Assembly: GCA_014651175.1 (NCBI GenBank)
Contig: BMWJ01000017.1
Coordinates: 62,001 to 126,000, forward strand
Source of the DNA: Streptomyces clavifer
GTDB taxonomy: Bacteria; Actinomycetota; Actinomycetes; Streptomycetales; Streptomycetaceae
Length of the DNA stretch: 64,000 nucleotides
Direction: 5' to 3'
Shown here: piece by piece, positions 47,917 to 57,301 of the stretch
Layout: each line of letters opens with the position of its first letter
How positions within the stretch are numbered: position 1 is the stretch's first letter
Notes under the pieces: model-generated
What the model saw: the letters and a program-made list of their open reading frames with translations, nothing else
Databases searched by the model: none
Told to the model about the DNA's origin: nothing
Program-made: the position numbers and the translations under genes

Positions 47917-48393
47917 GTGCCCAAGCACACATTCCGCCTCAACGGCGAGCAGGTCACCGTCGACATCGCCGACGATGTGCGGCTGTTGTGGGTGCTACGC
48001 GACATCCTGGGTGTCACCGGCCCCAAGTACGGCTGCGGCATCAACGTCTGCAAAGCGTGTACCAGCCATCTCAACGGCAGGGCAGTCAACCCGTGCGCGA
48101 TTCCCGTCGGGGATCTGAACCCCACCGACGAAGTCACGACGATCGAAGGCCTTCCGGGCACGGTGGGAGCAGACCTGCACCCCATGCAGCAGGCGTGGCT
48201 CGACCAGGACGTGGCCCAGTGCGGCTACTGCCAGCCCGGCCAGATCATGGCAGCCGTCGCCCTCGTGCGCCGGGCTGCGGAAGAAGGACGCGAAATCACC
48301 GAAGCCGATCTCGACGGCATCCGCAACATCTGCCGCTGCGGCACCTACCTCCGCATTCGTGAAGCCATCAAGGCCGGTGCCAGGAGCATGTGA
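47917..48393 (+). CDS. oxiA: OxiA-like two [2Fe-2S] iron-sulfur subunit
   Basis: 158 residues from GTG 47917 with AAGGAG six bases upstream. The plant-type ferredoxin cluster uses Cys40, 45, 48 and 60 (YGCGINVCKAC; NPC). The second, helical cluster uses Cys102, 105, 139 and 141 (QCGYCQPGQI; NICRCGTY). This is the electron-transfer subunit of the molybdenum hydroxylase encoded just upstream. No separate FAD subunit gene is nearby, so electrons probably go to a cytochrome or other acceptor, as in isoquinoline-oxidoreductase-type enzymes. Confidence 0.92.
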   Translation: MPKHTFRLNGEQVTVDIADDVRLLWVLRDILGVTGPKYGCGINVCKACTSHLNGRAVNPCAIPVGDLNPTDEVTTIEGLPGTVGADLHPMQQAWLDQDVAQCGYCQPGQIMAAVALVRRAAEEGREITEADLDGIRNICRCGTYLRIREAIKAGARSM

Positions 48394-48554
48394 TGACGAG
48401 GGCTGCCATGAACTTCCCCTCCTGAACGGATGTGTTGTCCTGTCACGTCGCCTTTTCCCGGCGCGGCTCTGCGGCTCTGCGGCGGAGTTGGGCGGGGTGG
48501 GGGAGCGGCTGCCGGGGTGGCCATGGATACCACTCAGGTCACACCGTGTGCTTA

Positions 48555-49538
48555 GGCGCTGTTTCTCGGATCTCCCGACGCGGGTGGGGTGTTGGGGCCA
48601 GGCTGGCTGTATGGGCCGTGGTGATCTGACGAATGCGGAGTGGGATCGGTTGGAGTCGTTCCTGCCTCCTGGTGGTGCGCGTGGTGGTCGGTGGAGCGAT
48701 CACCGTCGGGTGATCAACGGGGTTCTCTACCGGGTGCGGACCGGTGTGCAGTGGCGGGATCTGCCGGAGCGGTTCGGGCCGTGGGAGACGGTCTATAAAC
48801 GGCATCGTCGCTGGTCATCTGATGGAACGTGGCAGATGCTGCTGTCCCGCATCCAGGCATCCGAGGACGCGGCGGGCAGGGTCGACTGGGACGTGTCGGT
48901 GGACTCGACGGCCGTGCGAGCCCACCAGCACGCCGCCGGTGCGAGGAAAGCACCCCCGGCCGCCGTCCCTCAAAGGGGGGCCGCGCGGGGGACGAACCAG
49001 GTCGATCCGGTACTGCGGAGACTGGCCGTCCGACTGGAGGAGGTGGTCAGATCGGCGAGTGTCTGGGACGTTCCCGCGGAGGATTCACCACCAAGATCCA
49101 TCTTGTCGCGGAGGGTCGATGCCGGCCCCTTGCCTTCGTTCTGACACCCGGACACTACGGTGACGGAACCCAGCTCGAGCGGGTCCTGCAGCAGGTATGG
49201 GTGCCCCGAACCGGAATCGGCCTGCCTCGCACCCGGCCCGACCGTGTCCTGGCGGACAAGGCCTACACCTCCCGCAGAAACCGTCGCTACCTGCGATGAC
49301 GTGGCATCCCGCACACGATCCCCGAACGTCTCGACCAGCAGAGACACCGCAAGAACCGAGGTTCCCGAGGCGGTCGACCGACGGGTTTCGACAGCGAGCG
49401 CTACAAGAAGCGCAACACCGTCGAACGCACCATCAACCGTCGCGACCCGCTACGAGAAACGCGCCTACATCTACCTGGGCACTGTCACACTCGCAGCCCT
49501 CGTCATCTGGCTCAGAACATGATCCGAGAAACAGCGCC
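48555..49538. mobile_element. IS5-family insertion sequence with inactive transposase
   Basis: GGCGCTGTTTCTCGGATC at 48555-48572 is repeated as its exact reverse complement at 49521-49538. The two flanking bases on each side read TA, consistent with a 2-base TA target duplication. The element is ~984 bases and carries a single broken transposase gene. Its left end is ~160 bases after oxiA. Confidence 0.8.
48611..49522 (+). pseudogene. IS5-family transposase, frameshifted and interrupted
   Basis: The ATG at 48611 opens MGRGDLTNAEWDRLESFLPP and continues through TGVQWRDLPERFGPWETVYK and VDWDVSVDSTAVRAHQHAAG. Near 48965 a frameshift moves the frame (GRAGDEPGRSG, then LGRSRGGFTTKIHLVAEGR). At 49297-49299 a TGA replaces an expected Arg codon (YLR*RGIPHTIPERL). 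Near 49440 about 17 bases are missing before TRYEKRAYIYLGT. The end LAALVIWLRT is intact. Non-functional, although the inverted ends survive. Confidence 0.82.
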
Positions 49539-49541
49539 TAA

Positions 49542-50277
49542 TCCTCAAGTCTGGTCGGATGGCCACTCTTCGGAGCGATTACCAGGTATGAAGGTGGCCT
49601 TCCTCGTGATCCTGGACTCCGCGACTGAGTACGGGTGATCCGGAAGGCCGTGGGATGAGGGTGCTGCCGCAGGCCGGTGGACGGGATGCATGCGCCGAAC
49701 TGTCATGCGTCCAGACACTTTCTACGGGTGCCTGTCCGCACGGGCCGAGTGCCGCCCCTGCCCCGGCGCCCCGCCCGGCCCTTGCGGGCCGACCTCACCG
49801 ACGGCCTGCCAGCCGTCCACGTACGCAATAAGGGCTGCCGTAGGGCCCGGTGTCCGCTCGGCGGGCAGGAGCCGACAGCGGCGGCGCCTGTCGTGCGGCT
49901 GCCGAAATGCCGCTGCCGAAACGCGGCCCGGACGGGTGGCTGGGCCGCGCGGCAACGGCCACCGCCCTCAGGGTCGCGCTGGCCGTACGCGCCGCTCAGG
50001 CCTGACGCGGCCGGCGTCGGCGGACCCCCGTACGGGATGCGGTTGCTTTTGCGCCCCGCGGCCATCGGCTGGCTTCCGGAGCGCGGTTCGACCTTCTGCT
50101 CCGCCGCTCGGCCGCTCGGCCGCTCCGCCAGGGCGGCGTCGTACACGTCCCGGCCCGTGTTCGCCGGCCTCCGGGCCCCGAGAGGGCCGCCTCGGTGCGC
50201 CGGCACGCTACTTCGCGATGCCCGTCTGGCTCTCCGGAGGCGTCACCGCGCGGAAACATGGTGCGCCGATCACGATC
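49542..50277. other. Intergenic stretch upstream of the sugar importer
   Basis: Open frames exist on both strands but have no ribosome site or domain. Short CGGCCGCT repeats occur near 50105. The right edge turns abruptly AT-rich (from ~50270), marking the importer promoter/operator. Confidence 0.45.
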
Positions 50278-50299
50278 AATTCATTAATTAGCAATTAAT
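50278..50299 (+). promoter_or_regulatory. AT-rich operator upstream of the ribose-type importer
   Basis: AATTCATTAATTA at 50278-50290 overlaps ATTAATT-AGC-AATTAAT at 50283-50299, a perfect 7-bp inverted repeat. The first motif recurs, with one base changed, at 56445-56457 before the GntR/FCD gene. A likely binding site for that regulator, 105 bases before the first importer gene. Confidence 0.62.
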
Positions 50300-50404
50300 C
50301 TTGACCTTACTCGGGTGTCTCTTCCATACTCGGAGCACGCCGCGGCGCCGATCCGCGCCGAATGTGGTCGTACGTAGCTTTTGCACGTGATTCGGAGTGA
50401 TGTC

Positions 50405-51403
50405 ATGAGGAACGGCAGGGAGCGGCGTCGCACCGCGGTCGTCGTGTGCCTCGGTCTTGCGCTGACGATGGTCGCGCTGACCGGGTGCATACCGCGGGCC
50501 GGGGACGGGGGCCGGGTCGGGCTGGTCTACATGGACGCACAGGGCTTCTACGCCGGTGTCCGTAAAGGCATGCAGGACTCGGTCGGCAGCCTCGGGGACG
50601 AGGTGCAGCTGCTGGAGCTGAACGCCCAGGGCGACGCCTCCAGGGAGAGCACCTTCGTCGACACCGTGAGCGCCGCGGGGGTGAAGGCCCTGGTGCTCTC
50701 GCCCGTCTCCACCACGGCGTCCATCCCCGCCGTTCGCCTCGCACACGAGAGCGGCGTCAAGGTCGTCTGCTACAACACCTGCCTGACCGAGGAGGCCACG
50801 CAGAAGTACGTGAGTGCCTGGGTGCTGGGCGATCCCCTGAAGTTCGGGGAGTTGGCAGGGGCGGAGGCCGCCAAGTACTTCAAGTCCGAAGGTATCGACG
50901 ATCCTCACATCGCCGTACTCAACTGCGAGACGGTCGAGGTGTGCATCCAGCGCCGGCTGGGCTTCGAGAAGGCGCTGTTCGCCGAACTGCCCGAGGCACG
51001 GATCGTCACTAACCAGCAGGGCACCACGATCGACCAGGCCGTCGAGGTCGCCGACCGCATCCTGAGTGCGCAGCCTCGGGTCGACGCCTTCTACGGAGAG
51101 TCGGGCGGCAGCACGATGGGTGCTGTGCGCGCCGTGCACCAGCGCGGCTTCGTCGGCCGGACGGTGGTCTTCGGCAGCGACATGACGGCCGACCTGGCCC
51201 GGGAGCTGGCCGACCACCGGGTGCTCAAGGCCGATGTGGACATCTCCGGGATCGAGGTCGGCGAGCTGGCCGCGCGCACCACCGCGCAGGTCATCGACGG
51301 CGAGGAGCTGGACAACCTCATCGTGCCGGCCCCGGTGAGGCTCTACTCCACCCCCGAGGACGCCCGCGAGTGGCTGTCCACCCATCCGGACGGCCTGCCG
51401 TGA
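50405..51403 (+). CDS. Sugar ABC transporter substrate-binding lipoprotein (RbsB type)
   Basis: 332 residues from ATG 50405. The lipoprotein signal has lipobox LTGC (Cys28). Periplasmic-binding-protein-like domain 4 (RbsB family): [34 protein letters not shown], then a hinge and [19 protein letters not shown]. It binds a monosaccharide outside the membrane. The catabolic genes downstream suggest galactose or another aldose/aldonate. First gene of the importer, downstream of the AT-rich operator. Confidence 0.87.
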   Translation: MRNGRERRRTAVVVCLGLALTMVALTGCIPRAGDGGRVGLVYMDAQGFYAGVRKGMQDSVGSLGDEVQLLELNAQGDASRESTFVDTVSAAGVKALVLSPVSTTASIPAVRLAHESGVKVVCYNTCLTEEATQKYVSAWVLGDPLKFGELAGAEAAKYFKSEGIDDPHIAVLNCETVEVCIQRRLGFEKALFAELPEARIVTNQQGTTIDQAVEVADRILSAQPRVDAFYGESGGSTMGAVRAVHQRGFVGRTVVFGSDMTADLARELADHRVLKADVDISGIEVGELAARTTAQVIDGEELDNLIVPAPVRLYSTPEDAREWLSTHPDGLP

Positions 51404-51482
51404 CGGCCGCCGGGTCCGCGGCCGACGCCGTCAGGACCCGTTCCGAATCCTTTCCCGTCCCTCTGGTTCCCCTGGAGCGAGT

Positions 51483-53018
51483 ATGACGACCCCCTCACCG
51501 CCGCCCGACCGGCCCGCCCTCGTGCCGGCCGCCGAGGCGAGCGGCCTGAACAAGCAGTACCCGGGTGTCCGCGCGCTGTCCGACGTCGACTTCCGGATTG
51601 AACCCGGTGAGGTCCGCGCCCTCCTCGGACGCAACGGGGCGGGCAAGTCCACGCTGATTCGGATGCTGTCCGGTGTCGAGGCCCCCGACAGCGGTGAGGT
51701 ACGCATCGGCGGTGAGACCCTGGGGCACGGCGGGGTGCGTCGGGCGGCCGAACTGGGTGCGGCCACCGTCCACCAGGAACTGAGCCTGGTCCCGGAGATG
51801 ACGGTCGCCGAGAACCTGTTCCTCGGCGAGTGGCCCCGCAGCGGCCTGTCCGGGGTGGACTTCCCCCGTATGCGCCGCGAGGCCGCCGAGGTGCTGGCTG
51901 AACTGGACGTACGGGTCAGTCCCGAGGTCACGGTCGGCTCCCTCTCCCTGGCCGAGCAGCAGCTCGTCGAGATCGCCCGCGCGGTACGCCGCCGGCCTCG
52001 GCTGCTGATCCTCGACGAGCCGACCAGCGCGCTGGCCGCCGGTGAGGCGCGCACCGTCCTGGAGGCGGTCGGCCGTATCTCCGCCTCCGGTGTCGCGGTG
52101 ATCTACGTGAGCCACCGGCTGGACGAGATCAGGCAGGTGGCGCGGAGCGTGACCGTCGTCCGGGACGGCAGCGTGGTGGACACCGTGGACGTCCAGGAGG
52201 CGACGACCACACAGATCGTCGCCCTCATGCTCGGCCAGGCCGCCCGTGAACAGGAACCGTTCGCACCACGCACGGTGGACCGCTCCAGCACCCCGTTGCT
52301 GTCCGTGCGGGGCCTGACGCTGGCGCCGAAACTGGATGACATCGGCTTCGACCTGTACGCCGGGGAAGTGCTGGGCATCGGCGGGCTGCTGGGCTCGGGA
52401 CGCAGCGAACTGCTGCGCTCGGTGGCCGGGTTCGAGCCCGCCGCCGAGCGCACGGTCGCCTTCGAGGGGCGGCCGGTCGCGCGTCCCTCCGCGGCGGAGA
52501 TGAAGCGGCTCGGGGTGGGCCTGACCCCCGAGGACCGCAAGGGCGAGGGCATCGTCCCGCTGCTGGGCGTCGGCGAGAACATGACGATGTCCTGGTTCGC
52601 CGGGATCAGCGGCCGGGCCGGCCTCTCCCCCCGCCGGGCCGCTGAGGCCGGTGACGAACTGGTGCGCCGGCTCGCGGTCAAGACCCCGGGCCTGGACACC
52701 CCCATCGTGAATCTCAGCGGCGGCAACCAGCAGAAGGCTGTCATCGGCCGTTGGCTGCACGCCCACAGCCGGGTGCTGCTGCTGGACGAACCCACCCGAG
52801 GTGTGGACGTCGAGGCCAAGCAGCAGATCTACCGGCTGATCCGATCCCTGGCCGACGAAGGCGCCGCCGTGGTCTTCGTCTCCGGCGAGCTGGAGGAACT
52901 GCCGCTCGTCTGCGACCGGGTCCTGACGCTGCAGAACGGCCGGTTCACCCGCGAGTTCCTCGCACCCGACATCACTCTCGACGACATCATGGCCGCCACC
53001 ATGGCCGTGGAAGTGTGA
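51483..53018 (+). CDS. Sugar ABC transporter ATP-binding protein with two ABC domains (RbsA/MglA type)
   Basis: 511 residues from ATG 51483. The first domain has Walker [10 protein letters not shown] (~49-57), signature [12 protein letters not shown] and Walker [11 protein letters not shown]. The second has the degenerate Walker A LLGSGRSE usual in RbsA, signature [15 protein letters not shown] and [15 protein letters not shown]. Fused duplicate ABC domains are the hallmark of ribose/galactose/xylose importers. Between the binding protein and the permease in one operon. Confidence 0.93.
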   Translation: MTTPSPPPDRPALVPAAEASGLNKQYPGVRALSDVDFRIEPGEVRALLGRNGAGKSTLIRMLSGVEAPDSGEVRIGGETLGHGGVRRAAELGAATVHQELSLVPEMTVAENLFLGEWPRSGLSGVDFPRMRREAAEVLAELDVRVSPEVTVGSLSLAEQQLVEIARAVRRRPRLLILDEPTSALAAGEARTVLEAVGRISASGVAVIYVSHRLDEIRQVARSVTVVRDGSVVDTVDVQEATTTQIVALMLGQAAREQEPFAPRTVDRSSTPLLSVRGLTLAPKLDDIGFDLYAGEVLGIGGLLGSGRSELLRSVAGFEPAAERTVAFEGRPVARPSAAEMKRLGVGLTPEDRKGEGIVPLLGVGENMTMSWFAGISGRAGLSPRRAAEAGDELVRRLAVKTPGLDTPIVNLSGGNQQKAVIGRWLHAHSRVLLLDEPTRGVDVEAKQQIYRLIRSLADEGAAVVFVSGELEELPLVCDRVLTLQNGRFTREFLAPDITLDDIMAATMAVEV

Positions 53019-53029
53019 GGCAGACAACC

Positions 53030-54049
53030 ATGTCCTCGACCCTCGTGGCCGACAAGCCGTCCGGCCCCCCGTCATCACCGGCAGGCGCCGTCCGCTTCCG
53101 CAGGCTGCGCCACCTCAACGAACTCGGTCTGCTGGCCGCCGTCGTGGTGCTGTACATCGTGCTCGGCGTCATCGCGGGCGGATTCCTCAGCGCCGACAAC
53201 CAGCTCGGCATTCTGCGGGACGCCGCGACCGTCGGCATACCCGCCCTCGGCGTCACCCTGGTGATCATCGCCGGGGAGATCGACATCAGTATCGGCCCGG
53301 CCGTGGCCTTCGCCTCGGTGCTCTTCGCCAAGGCCGCCTCCGAATGGGACTTCGGGCTGCCGATCGCGCTGCTGCTCACCCTGATCGCCGGTGCGCTCTG
53401 GGGGTCGGCGGCCGGCTGGCTGCGCGCCCGGTTCGGGGTGCCGTCCTTCATCGCGACGCTCGGACTGTGGAGCGCGCTGGGCGGCTTGGCCCTCTACACC
53501 ACCAACGCGCTCCCCGTCGCCACCCCCGGTGGCGGATTCATGGAGGCGCTCGGCGGCAAGATCCTCGGCGTCCCGACCCCGGCGATCGTTCTGGTGCTGC
53601 TGTTCCTGGCGTTCTGGTACGTCGCCCGCCGGACCGCCTACGGGCGGTCGGTCTACGCGGTGGGCGGCAACGCGGCCGCCGCACAGCTGGCGGGCATCCG
53701 GATCAGCCGGGTGCGCGTGGTGCTCTTCGCCACGACGGGAGTGCTCGCCGCTCTCACCGGCATCCTGATGGCGGCCCGGCTGGGCTCGGGCAACGGCGGC
53801 GCTGCAGCGGGCCTGGAGTTCGACGTGATCGCCGCCGTCGTCATCGGCGGCACCGCGCTCGCCGGAGGCCGGGGAAGCCTGGTCGGGACGATGCTGGGCG
53901 TCGTGTTCATCTCGGTGATCGCCAACGGGCTGGTCCTGCTGGGAGTCAACTCCTTCCTCCAGGACGTCGTGCGCGGCCTGATCATCGTCGGTGCCGTACT
54001 CATCAACGTCGTCATCTCCCGCAAGAGCCTCACGACGCGCACCACGTGA
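53030..54049 (+). CDS. Sugar ABC transporter permease (RbsC type)
   Basis: 339 residues from ATG 53030, 11 bases after the ATPase stop. Eight or more hydrophobic segments; the family signature is LVIIAGEIDISIGPAVAFAS (usually GGIDLSVG). GRSVYAVGGNAAAAQLAGI is the cytoplasmic EAA-like loop. FDVIAAVVIGGTALAGGRGS is near the C-terminus. Forms a homodimeric channel with the double ATPase. Confidence 0.92.
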   Translation: MSSTLVADKPSGPPSSPAGAVRFRRLRHLNELGLLAAVVVLYIVLGVIAGGFLSADNQLGILRDAATVGIPALGVTLVIIAGEIDISIGPAVAFASVLFAKAASEWDFGLPIALLLTLIAGALWGSAAGWLRARFGVPSFIATLGLWSALGGLALYTTNALPVATPGGGFMEALGGKILGVPTPAIVLVLLFLAFWYVARRTAYGRSVYAVGGNAAAAQLAGIRISRVRVVLFATTGVLAALTGILMAARLGSGNGGAAAGLEFDVIAAVVIGGTALAGGRGSLVGTMLGVVFISVIANGLVLLGVNSFLQDVVRGLIIVGAVLINVVISRKSLTTRTT

Positions 54050-54092
54050 CCCGTCCGCCATGACCCGCTCGACCCACGCGAAGGACACCCCC

Positions 54093-55178
54093 ATGAGCGA
54101 CACCACCGCCCCGCTGCCCGCCACCATGCGCGGCGTGTACCTGCCGGGCAACAGCACTGCCGAGGTGCGGGAGCTGCCCGTGCCCGTGCCCGGCCCGGGA
54201 CAGGTACTGCTACGGGTGGGCGCGGCCGGTATCTGCGGCAGCGACATCGGCTACATCTACCGTGAGCACAAGAGCCACCGCGGCGTGGACGGCCCCGCCT
54301 ACCGGGGCGTCGTCGCCGGTCACGAGCCCAGCGGCACCGTCGTGTCGACGGGCCCCGGCGTGCGGCGGTACCGGACGGGCGACCGGGTGGTGGTCTACCA
54401 CATCGCCGGATGCGGACTCTGCGACAACTGCGCACGCGGCTACCAGATCAGCTGCGCCGACCCCTCCCGCGCGGCCTACGGCTGGCAGCGAGACGGCGGA
54501 GCGGCCGACTACCTGCTCGCCGACGAGCACACCCTGGTGCCGCTGCCCGACGAGCTGAGCTTCGTCGACGGGGCACTCATCGCCTGCGGCTTCGGCACGG
54601 CATACGAGGGCATCCGGCGGATCGGCGTGAACGGCGACGACGACCTGCTCGTCGTCGGCCTCGGCCCGGTGGGCCTGGCCGCGGCGATGACCGGCCGGGG
54701 CCGTGGCGCACGGCGGGTCATCGGGGTGGAGGTCTCGCCCGAGCGCCGCACATGGGCGGACGGATTGGACGTCTTCGACGCGACGGTCACCCCGGAAGAG
54801 GCGGCCGACACCGTGGCGGCGCTCACCGGCGGGCGGGGGGCCTCGACCGCGATCGACTGCTCGGGTACCCGCTCCGGCAGGTCCACCGCCATCGGGCACA
54901 TCGCCGAATGGGGACGGATCTCACTGGTCGGTGAGGGCGGGACGCTGGAGACCGAAGTCTCCGACGCCCTCCTACACAAGCAGGTCACGCTCTACGCCTC
55001 CTGGGTCACCTCGGTGCCGGTCATGGCGGAGCTGGCACACAACCTGGTGCGCTGGGGCGTCGGGCCGGAGCGCATCGTCAGCGACCGCTTCGGCCTCGCG
55101 GGGGCGGACGAGGCGTTCGGGCTCGCCGCGGGCGCTGCCCGGGGCAAGGTCGTGCTCGAACCCGGTCTGGACGGCTGA
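54093..55178 (+). CDS. Zinc-dependent alcohol/sugar dehydrogenase (MDR family)
   Basis: 361 residues from ATG 54093 with AAGGA upstream. Catalytic zinc ligands are Cys48 (GICGSD) and His77-Glu78 (GHEP). Structural zinc cysteines are 107, 110, 113 and 121 (CGLCDNC; QISC). The NAD motif is VVGLGPVGLAAAM. Resembles sorbitol/idonate/galactitol-type dehydrogenases. Its place between the importer and the aldose-epimerase-like gene suggests oxidation of the imported sugar or alditol. Confidence 0.88.
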   Translation: MSDTTAPLPATMRGVYLPGNSTAEVRELPVPVPGPGQVLLRVGAAGICGSDIGYIYREHKSHRGVDGPAYRGVVAGHEPSGTVVSTGPGVRRYRTGDRVVVYHIAGCGLCDNCARGYQISCADPSRAAYGWQRDGGAADYLLADEHTLVPLPDELSFVDGALIACGFGTAYEGIRRIGVNGDDDLLVVGLGPVGLAAAMTGRGRGARRVIGVEVSPERRTWADGLDVFDATVTPEEAADTVAALTGGRGASTAIDCSGTRSGRSTAIGHIAEWGRISLVGEGGTLETEVSDALLHKQVTLYASWVTSVPVMAELAHNLVRWGVGPERIVSDRFGLAGADEAFGLAAGAARGKVVLEPGLDG

Positions 55179-55181
55179 GCG

Positions 55182-56453
55182 GTGACCGCCGCGAACGACG
55201 CGGTGCGGGTACGCCGCACACCGACCGCGTACGGAGAGCTGATCACGCTGGACGCCGGCGCCCTGACGGTTACCGCCGCGCCCGGGCTGGGCGGCCGGCT
55301 GCTCTCCGTGACGCTGGGCGACTCGGAGTTCCTGTACCGCAACCCCCGCCTCCTGGACGACGACCTCACCCCGCTGCCGGGCGTGCGGGCCGGCCCGCAC
55401 GACGGACCGATGGCCGACTGGCTCAACTGGGGCGGCGACAAGACCTGGCCCGCACCGCAGGGCTGGGACGGCCCCGGCCAGTGGGCGGGCCCCCCGGACC
55501 CGGTGCTGGACTCGGGCCCGTACACCGCACGGGTCGAACAGCGGGACGGCACAGCGGCGCTCGTGCTGACCAGTGGCGAGGATCCCCGCACCGGCCTGCG
55601 GCTGGAGCGCCGGATCCTACTCCGCCCCCGCAGCACGGCCTTCGGCCTGCACCTGACGATGACCAACACGTCTGCCGTGGAACGCCGCTGGGCGCTGTGG
55701 AACGTCACCCAGATTGCCGGGGCGCCGCCGGCGAGCCCGGCGGGTGCCGAGGGCGTCTACCTCGGCCGCGCCCGGTCCGGGCGGCCGTCCACCGTACCGC
55801 TGGTCGCCGGCACCGGTCGGCCGCAGGTGCTGGAGGCCGCTGCCGACGTGCTGTACGTACCGCATCAGGACGTCGTCGGGAAGGTGGGTTTCCCCGACTC
55901 CGCGGGATGGCTGGCGCACGTCGGGCCGGAACGCACCCTGGCGCAGGGCTTCACCATCCGTGAGGGCTCCTATCCCGACGAGGGGTCGCGCGCCGAGGTG
56001 TGGATGGAGTGCCCGCTGACGGAGGGGCTGCCTCATCTGGGCGGTCTGCGGCCGCGTGACCACGTCGTCGAATGTGAGGTGCTGGGGCCGCTGACGACAC
56101 TGGCGCCGGGGGCGTCGGCCGCGCTGGAAGTGGAGTTCGGCGTCGGGCCCTCGGCCGGCCCGGTCCGGGCGGTGACCCCGGCCGGCTACTGGGCGGGGCC
56201 GCTCCGCGACGGGGCGGAGGGCGTCTTCGTGCCGTACACCGCAGGTCAGCTGGAAGCGCGCGGTCCGGCTGGGACGCAGCCGCTCGTGCTGGGCACGCTG
56301 GAGCCGGGGCGGGCCTGCGGCGTCCGCCTGCCGGAGGGACAGGAGTATTACGGGCGCTGGGAGTTGACGGCACCGCTGCCCGGTGGAGGCAGGGCGCGAG
56401 TGGCCCGCATCACCGTCGGGGAGAGCGGAATTCGCACCCATTTTAATTCATAA
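55182..56453 (+). CDS. DUF4380/aldose 1-epimerase-like carbohydrate-binding protein
   Basis: 423 residues from GTG 55182, three bases after the dehydrogenase stop. The beta-rich fold with GGRLLSVTLGDSEFLYRNP and WLNWGGDKTWPAPQGW is typical of DUF4380, a galactose-mutarotase-like family whose catalytic role is mostly unproven. It probably binds or epimerises the imported sugar. The last four codons overlap the AT-rich operator at 56445, linking the end of this gene to the next promoter. Confidence 0.72.
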   Translation: MTAANDAVRVRRTPTAYGELITLDAGALTVTAAPGLGGRLLSVTLGDSEFLYRNPRLLDDDLTPLPGVRAGPHDGPMADWLNWGGDKTWPAPQGWDGPGQWAGPPDPVLDSGPYTARVEQRDGTAALVLTSGEDPRTGLRLERRILLRPRSTAFGLHLTMTNTSAVERRWALWNVTQIAGAPPASPAGAEGVYLGRARSGRPSTVPLVAGTGRPQVLEAAADVLYVPHQDVVGKVGFPDSAGWLAHVGPERTLAQGFTIREGSYPDEGSRAEVWMECPLTEGLPHLGGLRPRDHVVECEVLGPLTTLAPGASAALEVEFGVGPSAGPVRAVTPAGYWAGPLRDGAEGVFVPYTAGQLEARGPAGTQPLVLGTLEPGRACGVRLPEGQEYYGRWELTAPLPGGGRARVARITVGESGIRTHFNS

Positions 56454-56457
56454 ATTA
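56445..56457 (+). promoter_or_regulatory. Second copy of the AT-rich operator, before the GntR/FCD gene
   Basis: AATTCATAAATTA, one base different from the motif at 50278-50290. TAATT-CATA-AATTA within it is an inverted repeat. It spans the stop codon of the preceding gene and lies 55 bases before the regulator start. Fits autoregulation. Confidence 0.6.
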
Positions 56458-56512
56458 TATAGAGTGGGGTGTGCGCGCCGCGCGGGGCGTGCGGGGCGAG
56501 AAGGGACGGAAC

Positions 56513-57301
56513 ATGGCCGAGTATGTAGGCAGAGGCCTGCACGGACAGATCGTGGAGAAGGTCGGCACCCGCATCGTGCAGGGACGCCTGCGGGTGGGGG
56601 AGACCCTGGACATGACCTCCCTCATCGATGAACTCGGCATAAGCCAGACGGTGCTGCGCGAAGCCGTCAAGGTGCTCACCGCCAAGGGTCTGGTCGACGC
56701 GCGGCAGAAACGCGGCACGTTCGTCCGCCCCCGGGAGGACTGGAACCTGCTCGACGCCGACGTCATCCGCTGGCAGTTCGCCGCGGACACCCCGGAGCTG
56801 CTCCTGCGGGATCTCGCCGAGCTCCGCCTGGTCGTCGAACCCGCCGCCGCCCGCCTGGCCGCCGAACGGCGCACCGAGGAAGACCTGACCGCCCTGGAGG
56901 CGGCCCTCGCCCGCATGGGGGAGACCTCCGGCGACCCGGCCGAGGCCGCCGAGGCCGACCTCGCCTGGCACCGCGCCCTGCTCCGGGCCACCCACAACGA
57001 ACTGCTCCAGCGCATGGACGTCTTCATCGGACCGGCTCTGGCCGAACGCGACCGGCTCGTGCACTCCGCCGAGGCCGACGACCCGGTCCCCGCACACGAA
57101 CCCGTCCTGCGCGCCGTGCGCGACGCGGACCCGTCCGCCGCCGAGGAGGCCATGCGGGCGCTCCTCGCCCGCGCCGACGCCGACCTCGCCCGCACGGCAG
57201 ACCCCTCCCGTACCCGCACCGGGGCCGAGGCGGACGACGACGACCGCACCGGCCGGGACAGCGGGCACGGCACCGATCCGGAGGACCGAGAAGCACCATG
57301 A
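56513..57301 (+). CDS. GntR family regulator, FadR/FCD type
   Basis: 262 residues from ATG 56513, with AAGGGA upstream; GTG 56471 would add 14 residues. The N-terminal winged helix is at ~1-75: IVEKVGTRIVQGRLRVGETL, ELGISQTVLREAVKVLTAKGLV, RQKRGTFVRP. The FCD ligand domain has metal-binding-type residues: DLAELRLVVEPAAARLAAER, DLAWHRALLRATHN, HEPVLRAVRDAD. FCD regulators bind small organic acids; galactonate (as in DgoR) is the obvious candidate. The stop overlaps the dgoD start (ATGA). Confidence 0.88.
   Translation: MAEYVGRGLHGQIVEKVGTRIVQGRLRVGETLDMTSLIDELGISQTVLREAVKVLTAKGLVDARQKRGTFVRPREDWNLLDADVIRWQFAADTPELLLRDLAELRLVVEPAAARLAAERRTEEDLTALEAALARMGETSGDPAEAAEADLAWHRALLRATHNELLQRMDVFIGPALAERDRLVHSAEADDPVPAHEPVLRAVRDADPSAAEEAMRALLARADADLARTADPSRTRTGAEADDDDRTGRDSGHGTDPEDREAP

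Noticed and set aside
44800-47928. 1042-codon open frame on the minus strand
   Set aside because: It is fully antisense to the second lcp and oxiB, which have strong motifs; a GC-bias shadow.
49703-50206. Minus-strand frame of 167 codons in the gap before the importer
   Set aside because: No ribosome site, arginine/glycine-rich composition, no family; treated as noncoding.
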